Shown here: in pieces, positions 16,099 to 24,555 of the stretch
How positions within the stretch are numbered: the stretch's first letter is position 1
Layout of the letters: every line of letters begins with the position of its first letter
Assembly: GCA_045604965.1 (NCBI GenBank)
Contig: JAZUPB010000023.1
Location: 62,001-126,000 of the forward strand
Length of the DNA stretch: 64,000 nt
Direction of reading: 5' to 3'
Source: JAISGQ01 sp045604965
GTDB taxonomy: Bacteria; Bacillota; Clostridia; Oscillospirales; Acutalibacteraceae
Notes under the pieces: generated by a model
Told to the model about the DNA's origin: nothing
The model's database searches: none
What the model saw: only the letters and a program-made list of their open reading frames with translations
Position numbers and translations under genes: made by a program

Positions 16099-19005
16099 GT
16101 GAGGAAAGCAATAAAAAAGGTTATCGCGGCATTTCTGATGCTCACTGCAGTGGTTGCCGCTTCATCGGCAGTTTCGGCAGCAATACAGCCCGGAACGGTA
16201 AGTGATGAGGTCATCTCAATGCAGAACAAGCTCATCGCGCTCGGATATCTGTCTTCATCTGCCAGCGGAAGCTACAATACGGCGACAGAGACAGCAGTCA
16301 GAACCTTTGAGGCTGCAAACGGACTTACAGCAGATGGAAGAGCAGACGACGCAATGCTCGAGAAGCTCGGCAGAGTTTATGAGGATGCGGCGAGAGTCAA
16401 AGTTATAACAGAAAGTGCTGACATATATGCCGAAGCAGGAGCTGACAGCGTTCTGACAGGAACACTCAGAAAAGATGCCTGCTATGTTGTGCTGGATGCA
16501 AAGGAAGTGTCCGGTAAGATCTGGTACAGCTTCAGATACGGAATGAAGACCGCATGGATAAGCTGTGACGAAGTTGAGTACATCGGCGAAAAGGATACCG
16601 TTGGATATTTTGCTTCTGCAACGGTAAATGTACCGTCACTTACCGCAAGAAGCGGAGCAGGAACGGATAACCCGAAGGTAACAACCCTTAAAAAGGGAAC
16701 CGTAGTTGCAATAAGTGAAATAAAAGAAGAAAACGGCGCAGTATGGTACGGATACGTTATAAACGGCAAGAAACTGTGGATCAACAGCGAATACGTTGTG
16801 AGAAGACACTGTGTTGCAGAAAAATCCGGAGCGGCTGTGACGGTGAAGACCACAAGAACCACCGCATCGACTGAAGCTGCCGCAACAAAAGCAACAACCA
16901 CAACAACAGCAGCTGCTACCACCACAACAACCACAACTACAACAAAAGCGGCAACAACCACTTCAAAAGCTCCTGAAGAGATAGAGTATACAGATTCCGT
17001 ATTTACGCATTCCGATGAATACCGACTGAGCAAATATTACGATGCTCTGTGCAGAACCGAAAGAACGGGAGATCTGAGGACAGATATAGCTGCAGTTGCT
17101 CTTTCGCAGGTGGGATATCACGAGGGCAGCAGCATAACCGATGTCAGCGGAAAATCCTCGGGAAGTGCAAACTACACCGAGTACGGAATAAACTACGGAA
17201 CCCCCAACGACTACTGGTGTGCGATGTTTGTATGGTGGTGCGCACGTCAGGCGAATGTACAGGAGAGCATTATTCCGAAAACCGAATGGGCAAAGGTTAT
17301 AACTTACGGTTGTGATTACGCTTCATACAAGAGCGGAATACAGGCTCAGAAGGGCGATCTGCTCTTTGTGGAAAATACCGGCGACGGATTTGAAGATCAC
17401 GTTGCACTGGTCGTATCGGTCACATCAGATACCATCACAACAGTTGAGGGCAACACCTCAAATCAGGTAAAGAAACGCACATATTCAAGAACAGACGGAA
17501 AGACCGACGGCGGAGATGCAAAGATACTTTATGTCGGATATCCTGATTACGAAGGTGCAAATACAGATAAAGACAGCTACGAAACCGAATGTATAGTCCT
17601 TTCTTCTGCAAAGGCGGGCTACAGCGCACCGGACGGTCAGTATAAGGGCGATCTTGCGGCAGGAGAATATCTGCTTCTGAATGAAGGCAAGGTCGGAGAT
17701 ACAGTATGGTACCGCGTTGCACTGGGGGTAAGTTCCAGATGGGTGAAGAAGGAAAGCGGTGTAAGCAAAAAAGTGCTTGACAAAGCGCCCATTTCATCAC
17801 TTGATACAACAACTGCAGCAACCACTGCAACGGCAGTGACAACCACCTCAACCAAAGCTACCGTACAGACGGAGAATGAGGCAGTGTCACCTACAACGCC
17901 TGCTGCCAGAAAAGTTACTGCGAAGGTTCAGTTTGCTAAGGTCAATGCAAACAGTCTTAATCTCCGCAGCGGTGCAGGAACATCATATGCAAAGATCGCA
18001 ACAGCGGCAAAGGGCTCTGAATATGCAGTTATTACTACTAAAACGGTTTCAGGCCAAAAGTGGTACAATATTATCTATAAAGGACAGTCTGTGTGGGCGA
18101 GCGGAGCATACCTCACCGTCAGAGAAGTGGCGACAGAGGTCGATTATGTTGATGTGAGCTCCTATATTACGGCTGAACCGAGATACCTTTCGAGAACAGC
18201 TGTTATAACAGCCGATGCGGATATACTGTATGCCGATGCAGATCCTGCTTCAGCGCCTGTGGCAGTGCTTAAAAAGGGCATAACATATACGGTGTGCGGT
18301 GACAAGGGGTACAAAGGCACCAGCTGGCACAAGATAAACGCGGACGGAATCGAAGGATATATTTCAAGATATAACCTTACCCTTACGAACCATTATGTAC
18401 AGATCCCCGACCGTGACTTTACAGCAAAAACCCCCGTAATATATCTTTCACCGTCAAAGCAGGGCGCAAATCCGTATATCATCGGAAACACCAGTGAAAA
18501 AGCAGAGATGGAGGCTCTTGGCGATATCATTTTTGAAAAGCTCAAGGCCTATGACTGTGTCGTTCATCTGGCTCCGAAAACCTACTCGCTGGAGGACAGA
18601 GCGATCCACGCTCAAAGCCTCGGAACGGATGTATATATTGCAATACATTCCAATGCAACAGGAAATTCCACAGTCCATTATGGACCAAGCGCATATTATT
18701 TCCCCGGCTGTGCACAGAGCAAGATATATGCCGAAAGCATTGTCAGCAGCCTAAATAAAGTCGTTCCTCTCGGTTCTAACCTCACCAAGCAGGTGATGAA
18801 CGGAATGAGTCTGGCGGGCGGATGCGGCTACGCCGAAGTGCGTGAGCCAGGCAGACGCGGAATGATCGGCGTTCTGGTCGAGACAGATTTCCACGATTAT
18901 GAGCCCACCGCAAAATGGCTTATGAACGAAAAGGAGAAAGCCGCAGATGCATATGTCGAGTCCCTTGTGAATGCATTCGGACTTAAGCTCAGAGAGACAG
19001 AATAA
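16099..19005 (+). CDS. Secreted multidomain wall hydrolase: PG-binding, SH3, CHAP and amidase
   Basis: 968 residues with a signal peptide (KKVIAAFLMLTAVVAASSAVSA). In order: a peptidoglycan-binding domain (about 33-75), two SH3-like units (about 85-155 and 170-240), a Thr-rich linker (about 250-293), a CHAP domain (about 320-470), another SH3-like unit, a second Thr linker, two more SH3-like units, and an amidase_3-type domain (about 780-968). The CHAP domain has C374 in NDYWCAMF and H434 in FEDHVALVV. The amidase has H850 in IAIHSNA and E928 in VLVETDFH. The usual first zinc His is replaced by the SPSKQGANPY loop found in one amidase subgroup. CHAP cuts peptide bonds and amidase_3 cuts the MurNAc-L-Ala link. 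The start is GTG with GAGGGAT upstream. Likely role: cell separation or wall turnover. Confidence 0.9.
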   Translation: MRKAIKKVIAAFLMLTAVVAASSAVSAAIQPGTVSDEVISMQNKLIALGYLSSSASGSYNTATETAVRTFEAANGLTADGRADDAMLEKLGRVYEDAARVKVITESADIYAEAGADSVLTGTLRKDACYVVLDAKEVSGKIWYSFRYGMKTAWISCDEVEYIGEKDTVGYFASATVNVPSLTARSGAGTDNPKVTTLKKGTVVAISEIKEENGAVWYGYVINGKKLWINSEYVVRRHCVAEKSGAAVTVKTTRTTASTEAAATKATTTTTAAATTTTTTTTTKAATTTSKAPEEIEYTDSVFTHSDEYRLSKYYDALCRTERTGDLRTDIAAVALSQVGYHEGSSITDVSGKSSGSANYTEYGINYGTPNDYWCAMFVWWCARQANVQESIIPKTEWAKVITYGCDYASYKSGIQAQKGDLLFVENTGDGFEDHVALVVSVTSDTITTVEGNTSNQVKKRTYSRTDGKTDGGDAKILYVGYPDYEGANTDKDSYETECIVLSSAKAGYSAPDGQYKGDLAAGEYLLLNEGKVGDTVWYRVALGVSSRWVKKESGVSKKVLDKAPISSLDTTTAATTATAVTTTSTKATVQTENEAVSPTTPAARKVTAKVQFAKVNANSLNLRSGAGTSYAKIATAAKGSEYAVITTKTVSGQKWYNIIYKGQSVWASGAYLTVREVATEVDYVDVSSYITAEPRYLSRTAVITADADILYADADPASAPVAVLKKGITYTVCGDKGYKGTSWHKINADGIEGYISRYNLTLTNHYVQIPDRDFTAKTPVIYLSPSKQGANPYIIGNTSEKAEMEALGDIIFEKLKAYDCVVHLAPKTYSLEDRAIHAQSLGTDVYIAIHSNATGNSTVHYGPSAYYFPGCAQSKIYAESIVSSLNKVVPLGSNLTKQVMNGMSLAGGCGYAEVREPGRRGMIGVLVETDFHDYEPTAKWLMNEKEKAADAYVESLVNAFGLKLRETE

Positions 19006-19013
19006 ACAAACAG

Positions 19014-19046
19014 AAAAAGCCTTCGGAAAATTACCGAAGGCTTTTT
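19014..19046 (+). terminator. Terminator after the wall hydrolase
   Basis: Stem AAAAAGCCTTCGG / CCGAAGGCTTTTT with a 7-base loop. Confidence 0.9.
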
Positions 19047-19116
19047 CGAACATCAATCACACAAAAGAAAACAAAAAGTAATACAACACGCATAATATAC
19101 AGAGAGGAGTGTAGTT

Positions 19117-20724
19117 GTGAATCAAAATCAAATGAGCATAACTGCTGATAACAGGAAAAAAAGAAGCGGATTAAAAACAGTACTCATAATTATCGGGACT
19201 GTGTTCGCTGCTGCGGTACTGGTTGCAGCAGGCTGGTTTCTGACAGAAGATTACAGAAGTTATACAAAGGGTGTGGAGCTGCTTGACGGAGGAGATCTTG
19301 TACAGGCAGCGGAAATATTCGAAGAACTCGGGAATTATAAAGATTCACGGATACATTACTGCGAAGCTCGATACGGCACTGCACAAAAGCTCATTAAACG
19401 AAAGGACTATCTTGAAGCGGCAGATATACTAAAGGAGATAGAGGAGTATCTGGACAGCGGCGAGCTTGTGAGTGAATGCTTCTACAAGCAGGGTATCCAG
19501 GAACGGGGAAAGGACAACTTTGACGAAGCATACAGATGCTTTACGGATGCAGGAGATTATGAGGATTCTCCGTATCAGGCACAGAAGACGATTTATGAAA
19601 AGGGTCACAGTGCATTTCTCGAAGAGAATTTTGAAGAAGCCTTCCGATGCTTTGAAAGCCTTGAGGGAAACGAAGAAGACTACGGAGCACCTCATTTTAT
19701 AAAGCTCAAGGACGCCGATGCTTATCTCGAACAGAAGCGTGACGAGGGAGCAAAGGACATAAGGCTCTATGTTTCTGAAGAGCCGTACGGTGATGAGCTG
19801 GATTTGGACATAACCTCCGACGATATCCTCAATATCTATACGGATGTCGTAAACTACATACCGTTCCAGGCAGGAACAGCAGTGTACGACAAAACCGAAA
19901 AACTGATACAGATTATGATTATCGGATATTATCCCGGAGATAGGATCATCGATGCATGGGAAAAGGGCGATCTTTCATCACTTTCCGAAGATGAAAAAAA
20001 GACGCTTGAATTAGGTCTTGAGCTTGTTGAGCGTGCAAAGGCGGAAACAGAAAGTGAGCTGGAGCTTGAAATATGGCTTCACGACTGGCTCTGCGAAAAG
20101 ATTACATATGAAAGCCCCGATATGAATGTGCTTACTCTTGAGCTTGTGACAATGAGACAGCTTTCCTGCGTGGGTGCAATGCTTGATGGCAAAGCAAACT
20201 GTCAGGGCTATGCGGATGCCTTTTATTTGCTTGGTACGTTGGCAGGCTTTGAAATCGACCGTGTTCTCGGAATGACGGAGGAAGGACACATATGGAATAC
20301 AATCCGTCTTGACGGAGCAGATTACATAGTTGATGTGACGTTTGATGATATGGATGACGAAAAGTACAGCGGCTGGACATATAATTTCTTCAATGCACCC
20401 TGGGACAGAGATGTATATGAGGTGTATGGCGGAGAAGAGACCGTTCCTTTGCTCACAGAGGAATTTTCCCTTGAAAAAAGCGTGTTTTCAATTGACGGAG
20501 GATGTTTTAAAGACGAAAAGAGTGCCGCAAGGCACATTGTAAAGTGTCTAAAAAAGAACAGCAGAAAATGGGCTCACGTAATGGTAGAGGGAAAAGAAAT
20601 AAGCATTGAAAGCTTTGATAAAGCTGTGGAATCTGTACGAGGTACATTCGGAAACGGGAAGACGTGGCTTTTCCTGATGGAGCATTATAACGGAAATACA
20701 TATGTGAGCGTCAGATTCGAATAA
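19117..20724 (+). CDS. Membrane-anchored TPR-like and transglutaminase-like protein
   Basis: 535 residues from a GTG with GAGAGGAG upstream. An N-terminal anchor (TVLIIIGTVFAAAVLVAAGWFL, about 22-44) is followed by short helical repeats (AAEIFEELGNYKDS, AYRCFTDAGDYEDS) to about residue 200. A transglutaminase-like domain has a full triad: C362 in NCQGYADAF, H391 in EGHIWNTI and D406 in IVDVTFDD. Known family members are proteases or peptide transferases, and many bacterial ones act on the envelope, but the substrate here is unknown. The gene stands alone between a terminator and a weaker hairpin. The domain faces outward if the anchor inserts N-in. Confidence 0.8.
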   Translation: MNQNQMSITADNRKKRSGLKTVLIIIGTVFAAAVLVAAGWFLTEDYRSYTKGVELLDGGDLVQAAEIFEELGNYKDSRIHYCEARYGTAQKLIKRKDYLEAADILKEIEEYLDSGELVSECFYKQGIQERGKDNFDEAYRCFTDAGDYEDSPYQAQKTIYEKGHSAFLEENFEEAFRCFESLEGNEEDYGAPHFIKLKDADAYLEQKRDEGAKDIRLYVSEEPYGDELDLDITSDDILNIYTDVVNYIPFQAGTAVYDKTEKLIQIMIIGYYPGDRIIDAWEKGDLSSLSEDEKKTLELGLELVERAKAETESELELEIWLHDWLCEKITYESPDMNVLTLELVTMRQLSCVGAMLDGKANCQGYADAFYLLGTLAGFEIDRVLGMTEEGHIWNTIRLDGADYIVDVTFDDMDDEKYSGWTYNFFNAPWDRDVYEVYGGEETVPLLTEEFSLEKSVFSIDGGCFKDEKSAARHIVKCLKKNSRKWAHVMVEGKEISIESFDKAVESVRGTFGNGKTWLFLMEHYNGNTYVSVRFE

Positions 20725-21087
20725 GGCGTATATTAAAGAAAAACAAATGAAAACGAGTGGCGCTCCGATGCGGTGCTCGTTTTTCTCTTTGTAGCATATG
20801 GATAATTTTAGCCTTGTAATTTGTGTAAAACCATTGAGAAAAAAGTTCAGCAGCCATAATTTATTCATAAAGGTTGTTCAATTTAACCAAAATGCACAGT
20901 ATATTTTCTGATATTGGGACAATTTTTGTATTTAAACGATTGTTTTTATTGAAATCCTTGATTTGCTGAGATATAATGTTAAACAGCTTAGTTATCGGAT
21001 GAGTAGATTGACGATATTGCCCATACCGAGGCATGCTGAAATAATCAAATCCAAAATGTGGAATCCATTCGAAAGGGGTTTTTAACC
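20725..21087 (+). other. Gene-free stretch: weak hairpin, promoter and leader of the EF-G2 gene
   Basis: 363 bases with no convincing gene. A weak hairpin (AAACGAG at 20751-20757 with CTCGTTTT from 20776) probably ends the transglutaminase transcript. The rest up to about 20945 is AT-rich with nothing recognisable. A strong promoter at 20949-20977 gives an untranslated leader of about 100 bases in which I see no known riboswitch. Confidence 0.5.
20949..20977 (+). promoter_or_regulatory. Promoter of the EF-G2-type GTPase
   Basis: TTGAAA (20949-20954), 17-base spacer, consensus TATAAT (20972-20977). Confidence 0.75.
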
Positions 21088-23142
21088 TTGAAACAGTATC
21101 CCGCAAAAAACATTATCAACGTTGTTCTCGCCGGCCACAGCGGCAGTGGTAAGACATCTCTTGCAGAGGCAATGCTCTATCTTGCAGGAGCTACCGACAG
21201 AATCGGTAAGATCGTAGACGGAAATACCGTTTGCGACTTTGACCCCGAAGAAGTAAAGCGTACCTGTTCCGTTTCCGCAGCGGTTGCACCGCTTGAGTGG
21301 AAAGGAAATAAGATAAATATCATCGATGCTCCGGGTCAGTTTGACTATGCAGGCGGCGCACGCGAAGCATACAGAGCAGCAGAGTGTGCAATCGCTGTTG
21401 TTTCTGCACGTTCCGGCGTTTCCGTCGGTGCTGAAAAGGCTATAAAGATGGCTGCAGAGCGCAATATGTCCAAGATGATCTTCATCAACAAGCTTGATAA
21501 GGAAGGTGTAAGCTTCCAGAAGACTCTTGAATCTCTCAGAGAAGTATTCGGTCAGGGCGTCTGCCCCGTTGTTGTTTACACCAACGGTACATATGTCAAT
21601 ATGATCGAAAACAAGGCATACAAGATGAACGGCACAAAGATGACCGCTTGTGATGTTCCTCAGTTCGATGAGTACGAGGATTATATGACAGAGATCTCCG
21701 AAGCAGTTGCAGAAGCTGACGAGGAGCTTATGATGAAATATTTCGACGGCGAAGAGTTCACCCACGACGAGATCGTTGCAGGTCTTAAGAAGGGTGCATT
21801 CGAAGGCAGCGTTATTCCTGTATTCTGCGGTATCGCAAGTGACGCAGCAGGTGCTGAGCTTCTTCTCGACGGCATTACCTGGCTTGCTCCCAACGCTCTC
21901 GAGGCAAGACCTCAGACCGCTAAGGACGAGGATGGCGAGAAGGTAGAGATCGCTGTTGACGAGTCTGCGCCTACCGCAGCTGTCGTATTCAAGACCGTAG
22001 CTGACCCATTCGTAGGTAAGCTCAGCTATTTCAAGGTTTACGCAGGTAAGATCTCCTCCGATACACCCGTTGTCAATATGAGAACAGGCGCAAATGAGAA
22101 GATCGGTAAGACCCTTACCATCCGCGGCAAGAAGCAGGAAGATACTCCCTTTATCGGCGCAGGTGATATCGGTGCAGTTCCGAAGCTTGCAAACACCCTC
22201 ACAGGTGATACACTGGCATCTCCCGCACGCAAGGTAACCCTTGCAGGCGTAAAATATCCCGGCACATCCCTTTCTATGGCAATTATGCCTAAGGCAAAGG
22301 GCGAAGAGGAAAAGGTTGCTCAGGGTCTCCAGAAACTCAACGAGGAAGATCCCTCCTTCACCTTCGGAACCAACACCGAGACCAAGCAGATGGTTCTCAG
22401 CGGTCAGGGCGACCAGCACATCGACGTTATCGTTTCCAAGCTCAAGGCAAAGTACAATGTTGATACCAACATCGAAACCCCGAGAGTTGCATATCGTGAG
22501 ACTATCCGCAAGACAGTTTCCGTACAGGGCAGACATAAGAAGCAGTCCGGCGGTCACGGTCAGTTCGGTGACATCTGGGTACGCTTTGAGCCCTGTGATG
22601 CACCCGGTTTGGAATTTGCAGAAGAGGTTGTCGGCGGTTCTGTCCCGAAGAACTTCTTCCCCGCTGTTGAAAAGGGTCTCAACGAGTCTATGCAGAAGGG
22701 CGTCCTGGCAGGCTATCCTGTTGTAGGCGTTCGCGCAGTTCTCTATGATGGTTCTTATCATCCTGTTGACTCCTCCGAAATGGCATTCAAGACTGCTGCA
22801 AACATCGCATTCAAGAATGGTATTCCTCAGGCAAGCCCCACACTGCTTGAGCCTATCGGCACACTTAAGGCATACGTTCCCAACGACAATATGGGTGACG
22901 TTATGGGCGAAGTTACAAAGCGCCGCGGCCGTGTTCTCGGTATGAATCCTGCTGAGAATAATCTTCAGGAGCTTGCTGCTGAAGTTCCTATGGCTGAAAT
23001 GGGCGACTTCTCCACCTTCATCCGCCAGACTGCACAGGGCAGAGGCTACTTCACCCTTGAGTTTGAGCGCTATGAGGATGCACCTCCTATGGTTGCACAG
23101 AAGGTCATCGAAGAGGCAAAGGCAAGAGGCGAAGACGAATAA
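21088..23142 (+). CDS. EF-G2-type translational GTPase (elongation factor G paralogue)
   Basis: 684 residues from TTG at 21088, preceded by AAAGGGG; an upstream in-frame ATG at 21058 lacks a site. EF-G domains are in order: G domain with AGHSGSGKT (G1), DAPGQFD (G3) and NKLD (G4), then domain II (AAVVFKTVADPFVGKLSYFK), domain IV (GGHGQFGDIWVRFEP) and domain V. Classical EF-G has DTPGHVD, where His is needed for GTP hydrolysis; here Gln stands in its place. This G3 and the LEWKGNKINIIDAPG string match the EF-G2 branch, whose role beside the main EF-G (in the str operon) is poorly known. Codon use is strongly biased to preferred codons, which suggests high expression. It stands alone with its own promoter and terminator. 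Confidence 0.88.
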   Translation: MKQYPAKNIINVVLAGHSGSGKTSLAEAMLYLAGATDRIGKIVDGNTVCDFDPEEVKRTCSVSAAVAPLEWKGNKINIIDAPGQFDYAGGAREAYRAAECAIAVVSARSGVSVGAEKAIKMAAERNMSKMIFINKLDKEGVSFQKTLESLREVFGQGVCPVVVYTNGTYVNMIENKAYKMNGTKMTACDVPQFDEYEDYMTEISEAVAEADEELMMKYFDGEEFTHDEIVAGLKKGAFEGSVIPVFCGIASDAAGAELLLDGITWLAPNALEARPQTAKDEDGEKVEIAVDESAPTAAVVFKTVADPFVGKLSYFKVYAGKISSDTPVVNMRTGANEKIGKTLTIRGKKQEDTPFIGAGDIGAVPKLANTLTGDTLASPARKVTLAGVKYPGTSLSMAIMPKAKGEEEKVAQGLQKLNEEDPSFTFGTNTETKQMVLSGQGDQHIDVIVSKLKAKYNVDTNIETPRVAYRETIRKTVSVQGRHKKQSGGHGQFGDIWVRFEPCDAPGLEFAEEVVGGSVPKNFFPAVEKGLNESMQKGVLAGYPVVGVRAVLYDGSYHPVDSSEMAFKTAANIAFKNGIPQASPTLLEPIGTLKAYVPNDNMGDVMGEVTKRRGRVLGMNPAENNLQELAAEVPMAEMGDFSTFIRQTAQGRGYFTLEFERYEDAPPMVAQKVIEEAKARGEDE

Positions 23143-23152
23143 TTGTTAATTT

Positions 23153-23186
23153 AAACACCGCCGCTCCATCGAGCGGCGGTGTTTTC
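23153..23186 (+). terminator. Terminator after the EF-G2 gene
   Basis: Stem AAACACCGCCGCTC / GAGCGGCGGTGTTT, 4-base loop, T tail. Confidence 0.9.
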
Positions 23187-23207
23187 GGCAAAACGGAGGG
23201 ATATTAT

Positions 23208-23687
23208 ATGGACGAAAAATACTGGAAAAACCGAAGCGGCGGAATGTGGCTTGAAAATCCATTTAAGGAAACATTTGTAAAAAGAGAAGGAGCGCTCGAT
23301 GAAGAAGCTCTTGAGGCGTTTCTGAAGGAAAGCAGATTCAAATTTCCCGACGTATATATCGCATTCCTGAAAAAGTACAACGGGCTGGAAACAGACAAAA
23401 GCTTTACCTTTTACAACAGCAACGGCACCGAGGTAACCACAACCGTTCCGCTGGTGCTTCCTTTTGGACAAGCACTTGAAAAGCACAGAGAGATGCAGAG
23501 CGAAAAGAAAGGAAAGAAAACTTTCTTTCCCGTTGCCCTGTCTCCAAATAAATTCCATTTGTTTATGATCAAGGCAAAAGGAAAGGACTGCGGCAAAATA
23601 TACGAGTACGACGGATTGATGGGTGAAATGCCGATGGCATTTGAAAATATAGAAGCGTTTTTCCGTGTGCTGGGAATCGAGGTTTAA
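23208..23687 (+). CDS. SMI1/KNR4 (SUKH) family protein
   Basis: 159 residues. The core PDVYIAFLKKYNGLE near residues 45-60 is the SUKH helix-turn signature, and YEYDGLMGEMPMAFENIEAFF near the end matches the closing strands. SUKH proteins are often immunity proteins against contact-dependent toxins, but many stand alone with no known role. No toxin gene is adjacent: the neighbours are an EF-G paralogue and a transporter, each beyond a terminator. The site CGGAGGG lies 8 bases before the ATG. The family call is good; an immunity role is only a possibility. Confidence 0.75.
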   Translation: MDEKYWKNRSGGMWLENPFKETFVKREGALDEEALEAFLKESRFKFPDVYIAFLKKYNGLETDKSFTFYNSNGTEVTTTVPLVLPFGQALEKHREMQSEKKGKKTFFPVALSPNKFHLFMIKAKGKDCGKIYEYDGLMGEMPMAFENIEAFFRVLGIEV

Positions 23688-23724
23688 AAAATACGCCGAG
23701 AAATTTTCTCGGCGTATTTTTATA
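23686..23724. terminator. Terminator after the SMI1/KNR4 gene
   Basis: Near-perfect stem AAAATACGCCGAGAAA / TTTCTCGGCGTATTTT, overlapping the stop codon region. Confidence 0.88.
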
Positions 23725-23760
23725 TATTTCGGGAACACTCACCATATCGGAGGTGTTTAC

Positions 23761-24114
23761 TTGAAATCAAAAATCAAACCTCTTTTATACGGTGCAGCGG
23801 CAGGGTTTGTAAACGGACTTCTGGGTTCAGGTGGCGGTATGATCGCCGTACCTGCTCTTAAGGCACAGGGCATAGAGCCCCAGAAAGCTCACGCTACATC
23901 CATTGCGGTGATTTCGCCTATGTGCCTGCTCAGCGCAGCTATTTATCTTCTGCGGGGAGATGTAAGAATAATAGACGCACTGCCATATCTTCCCGCAGGA
24001 GCGATAGGCGCTCTGCTTGGTGCACTGCTGCTTCGCAAAATTCCCGATACATTTCTGCGAAAGATTTTCGGAGCCTTTGCCGTGTGGGCAGGATTGAGGC
24101 TGATACTTCGATGA
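23761..24114 (+). CDS. TauE/SafE-type transporter, first half
   Basis: 117 residues from TTG at 23761 (CGGAGG seven bases upstream). It holds one four-helix TauE/SafE repeat: AAGFVNGLLGSGGGMIAVPAL, then HATSIAVISPMCLLSAA and the pair of helices ending WAGLRLIL. Whole-length family members have about 250 residues and two such repeats; here the second repeat is a separate gene overlapping by ATGA. The family exports sulfite, sulfoacetate or other organic anions. The two halves probably form a heterodimer. The ATGA overlap and complete repeat boundaries argue against a broken gene. Confidence 0.8.
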   Translation: MKSKIKPLLYGAAAGFVNGLLGSGGGMIAVPALKAQGIEPQKAHATSIAVISPMCLLSAAIYLLRGDVRIIDALPYLPAGAIGALLGALLLRKIPDTFLRKIFGAFAVWAGLRLILR

Positions 24115-24476
24115 CCGAAATTATAATATGCAGCATAGCAGGTTTGCTTTCAGGGGCGATCGGTGCATTGGGACTGGGCGGCGGTGGAGTGCTGATAATA
24201 TATCTGACACTGTTTGCGTCAACGCCTCAGACTCAGGCGCAAGGAATAAACCTGCTGTTTTTTCTGCCCTGTGCGGCTGTTGCTCTGTATTTTCATTCAA
24301 AAGCAAAGCTTATAGAATGGCGGTATGCTGTACCTATGTCCCTTGCAGGGTTTGCAGGGGCAGTTCTCGGCTGCCTGATGGCAGGATATATCGGCGGAGA
24401 GTGGCTCTCGAAAATCTTCGGCGGATATATCCTGTTTATAGGTCTTTACGAGCTTTTCGGCAGAAAAAAGGGATAA
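24111..24476 (+). CDS. TauE/SafE-type transporter, second half
   Basis: 121 residues, starting at ATG 24111 inside the stop of the first half (ATGA), so it is translationally coupled. It has its own Gly-rich first helix (GAIGALGLGGGGVLIIYL), QAQGINLLFFLPCAAVALYF and a closing helix ILFIGLYELFGRK. It is homologous to the preceding protein, as expected for the two repeats of one TauE/SafE carrier. Only a weak TTGAGG lies upstream, which fits coupling. The transported anion cannot be read. Confidence 0.8.
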   Translation: MTEIIICSIAGLLSGAIGALGLGGGGVLIIYLTLFASTPQTQAQGINLLFFLPCAAVALYFHSKAKLIEWRYAVPMSLAGFAGAVLGCLMAGYIGGEWLSKIFGGYILFIGLYELFGRKKG

Positions 24477-24555
24477 ACTTCTATTTGTGCAGTTACAAAG
24501 TCATCCTGCGTTTAAGCTTCCAAAGGTGATTTATAAGTAATTTGATGAGGTGCGG

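Noticed and set aside
16482..17033. Val/Ala-rich minus-strand frame opposite the Thr-rich linker
   Set aside because: It is a reverse reading of ACA/ACC Thr repeats. The plus-strand hydrolase is beyond doubt.
20984..21087. Riboswitch in the EF-G2 leader
   Set aside because: The 100-base leader shows no strong paired helices or terminator and no known riboswitch core that I can recognise.
21082..22761. Long open frame on the minus strand opposite the EF-G2 gene (559 codons)
   Set aside because: It is the mirror of strongly biased codons in the plus-strand GTPase, has no ribosome binding site and its translation has no domain pattern.
23208..23687. Immunity gene of a contact-dependent toxin system
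   Set aside because: The SMI1/KNR4 fold permits it, but no toxin, polymorphic C-terminal cassette or secretion gene lies in the window.
23665..24476. Frameshifted single TauE/SafE gene
   Set aside because: Both halves end at repeat boundaries, the second has its own ATG in an ATGA overlap, and the reading frames are clean. A sequencing error cannot be fully excluded, but a natural split is the better reading.
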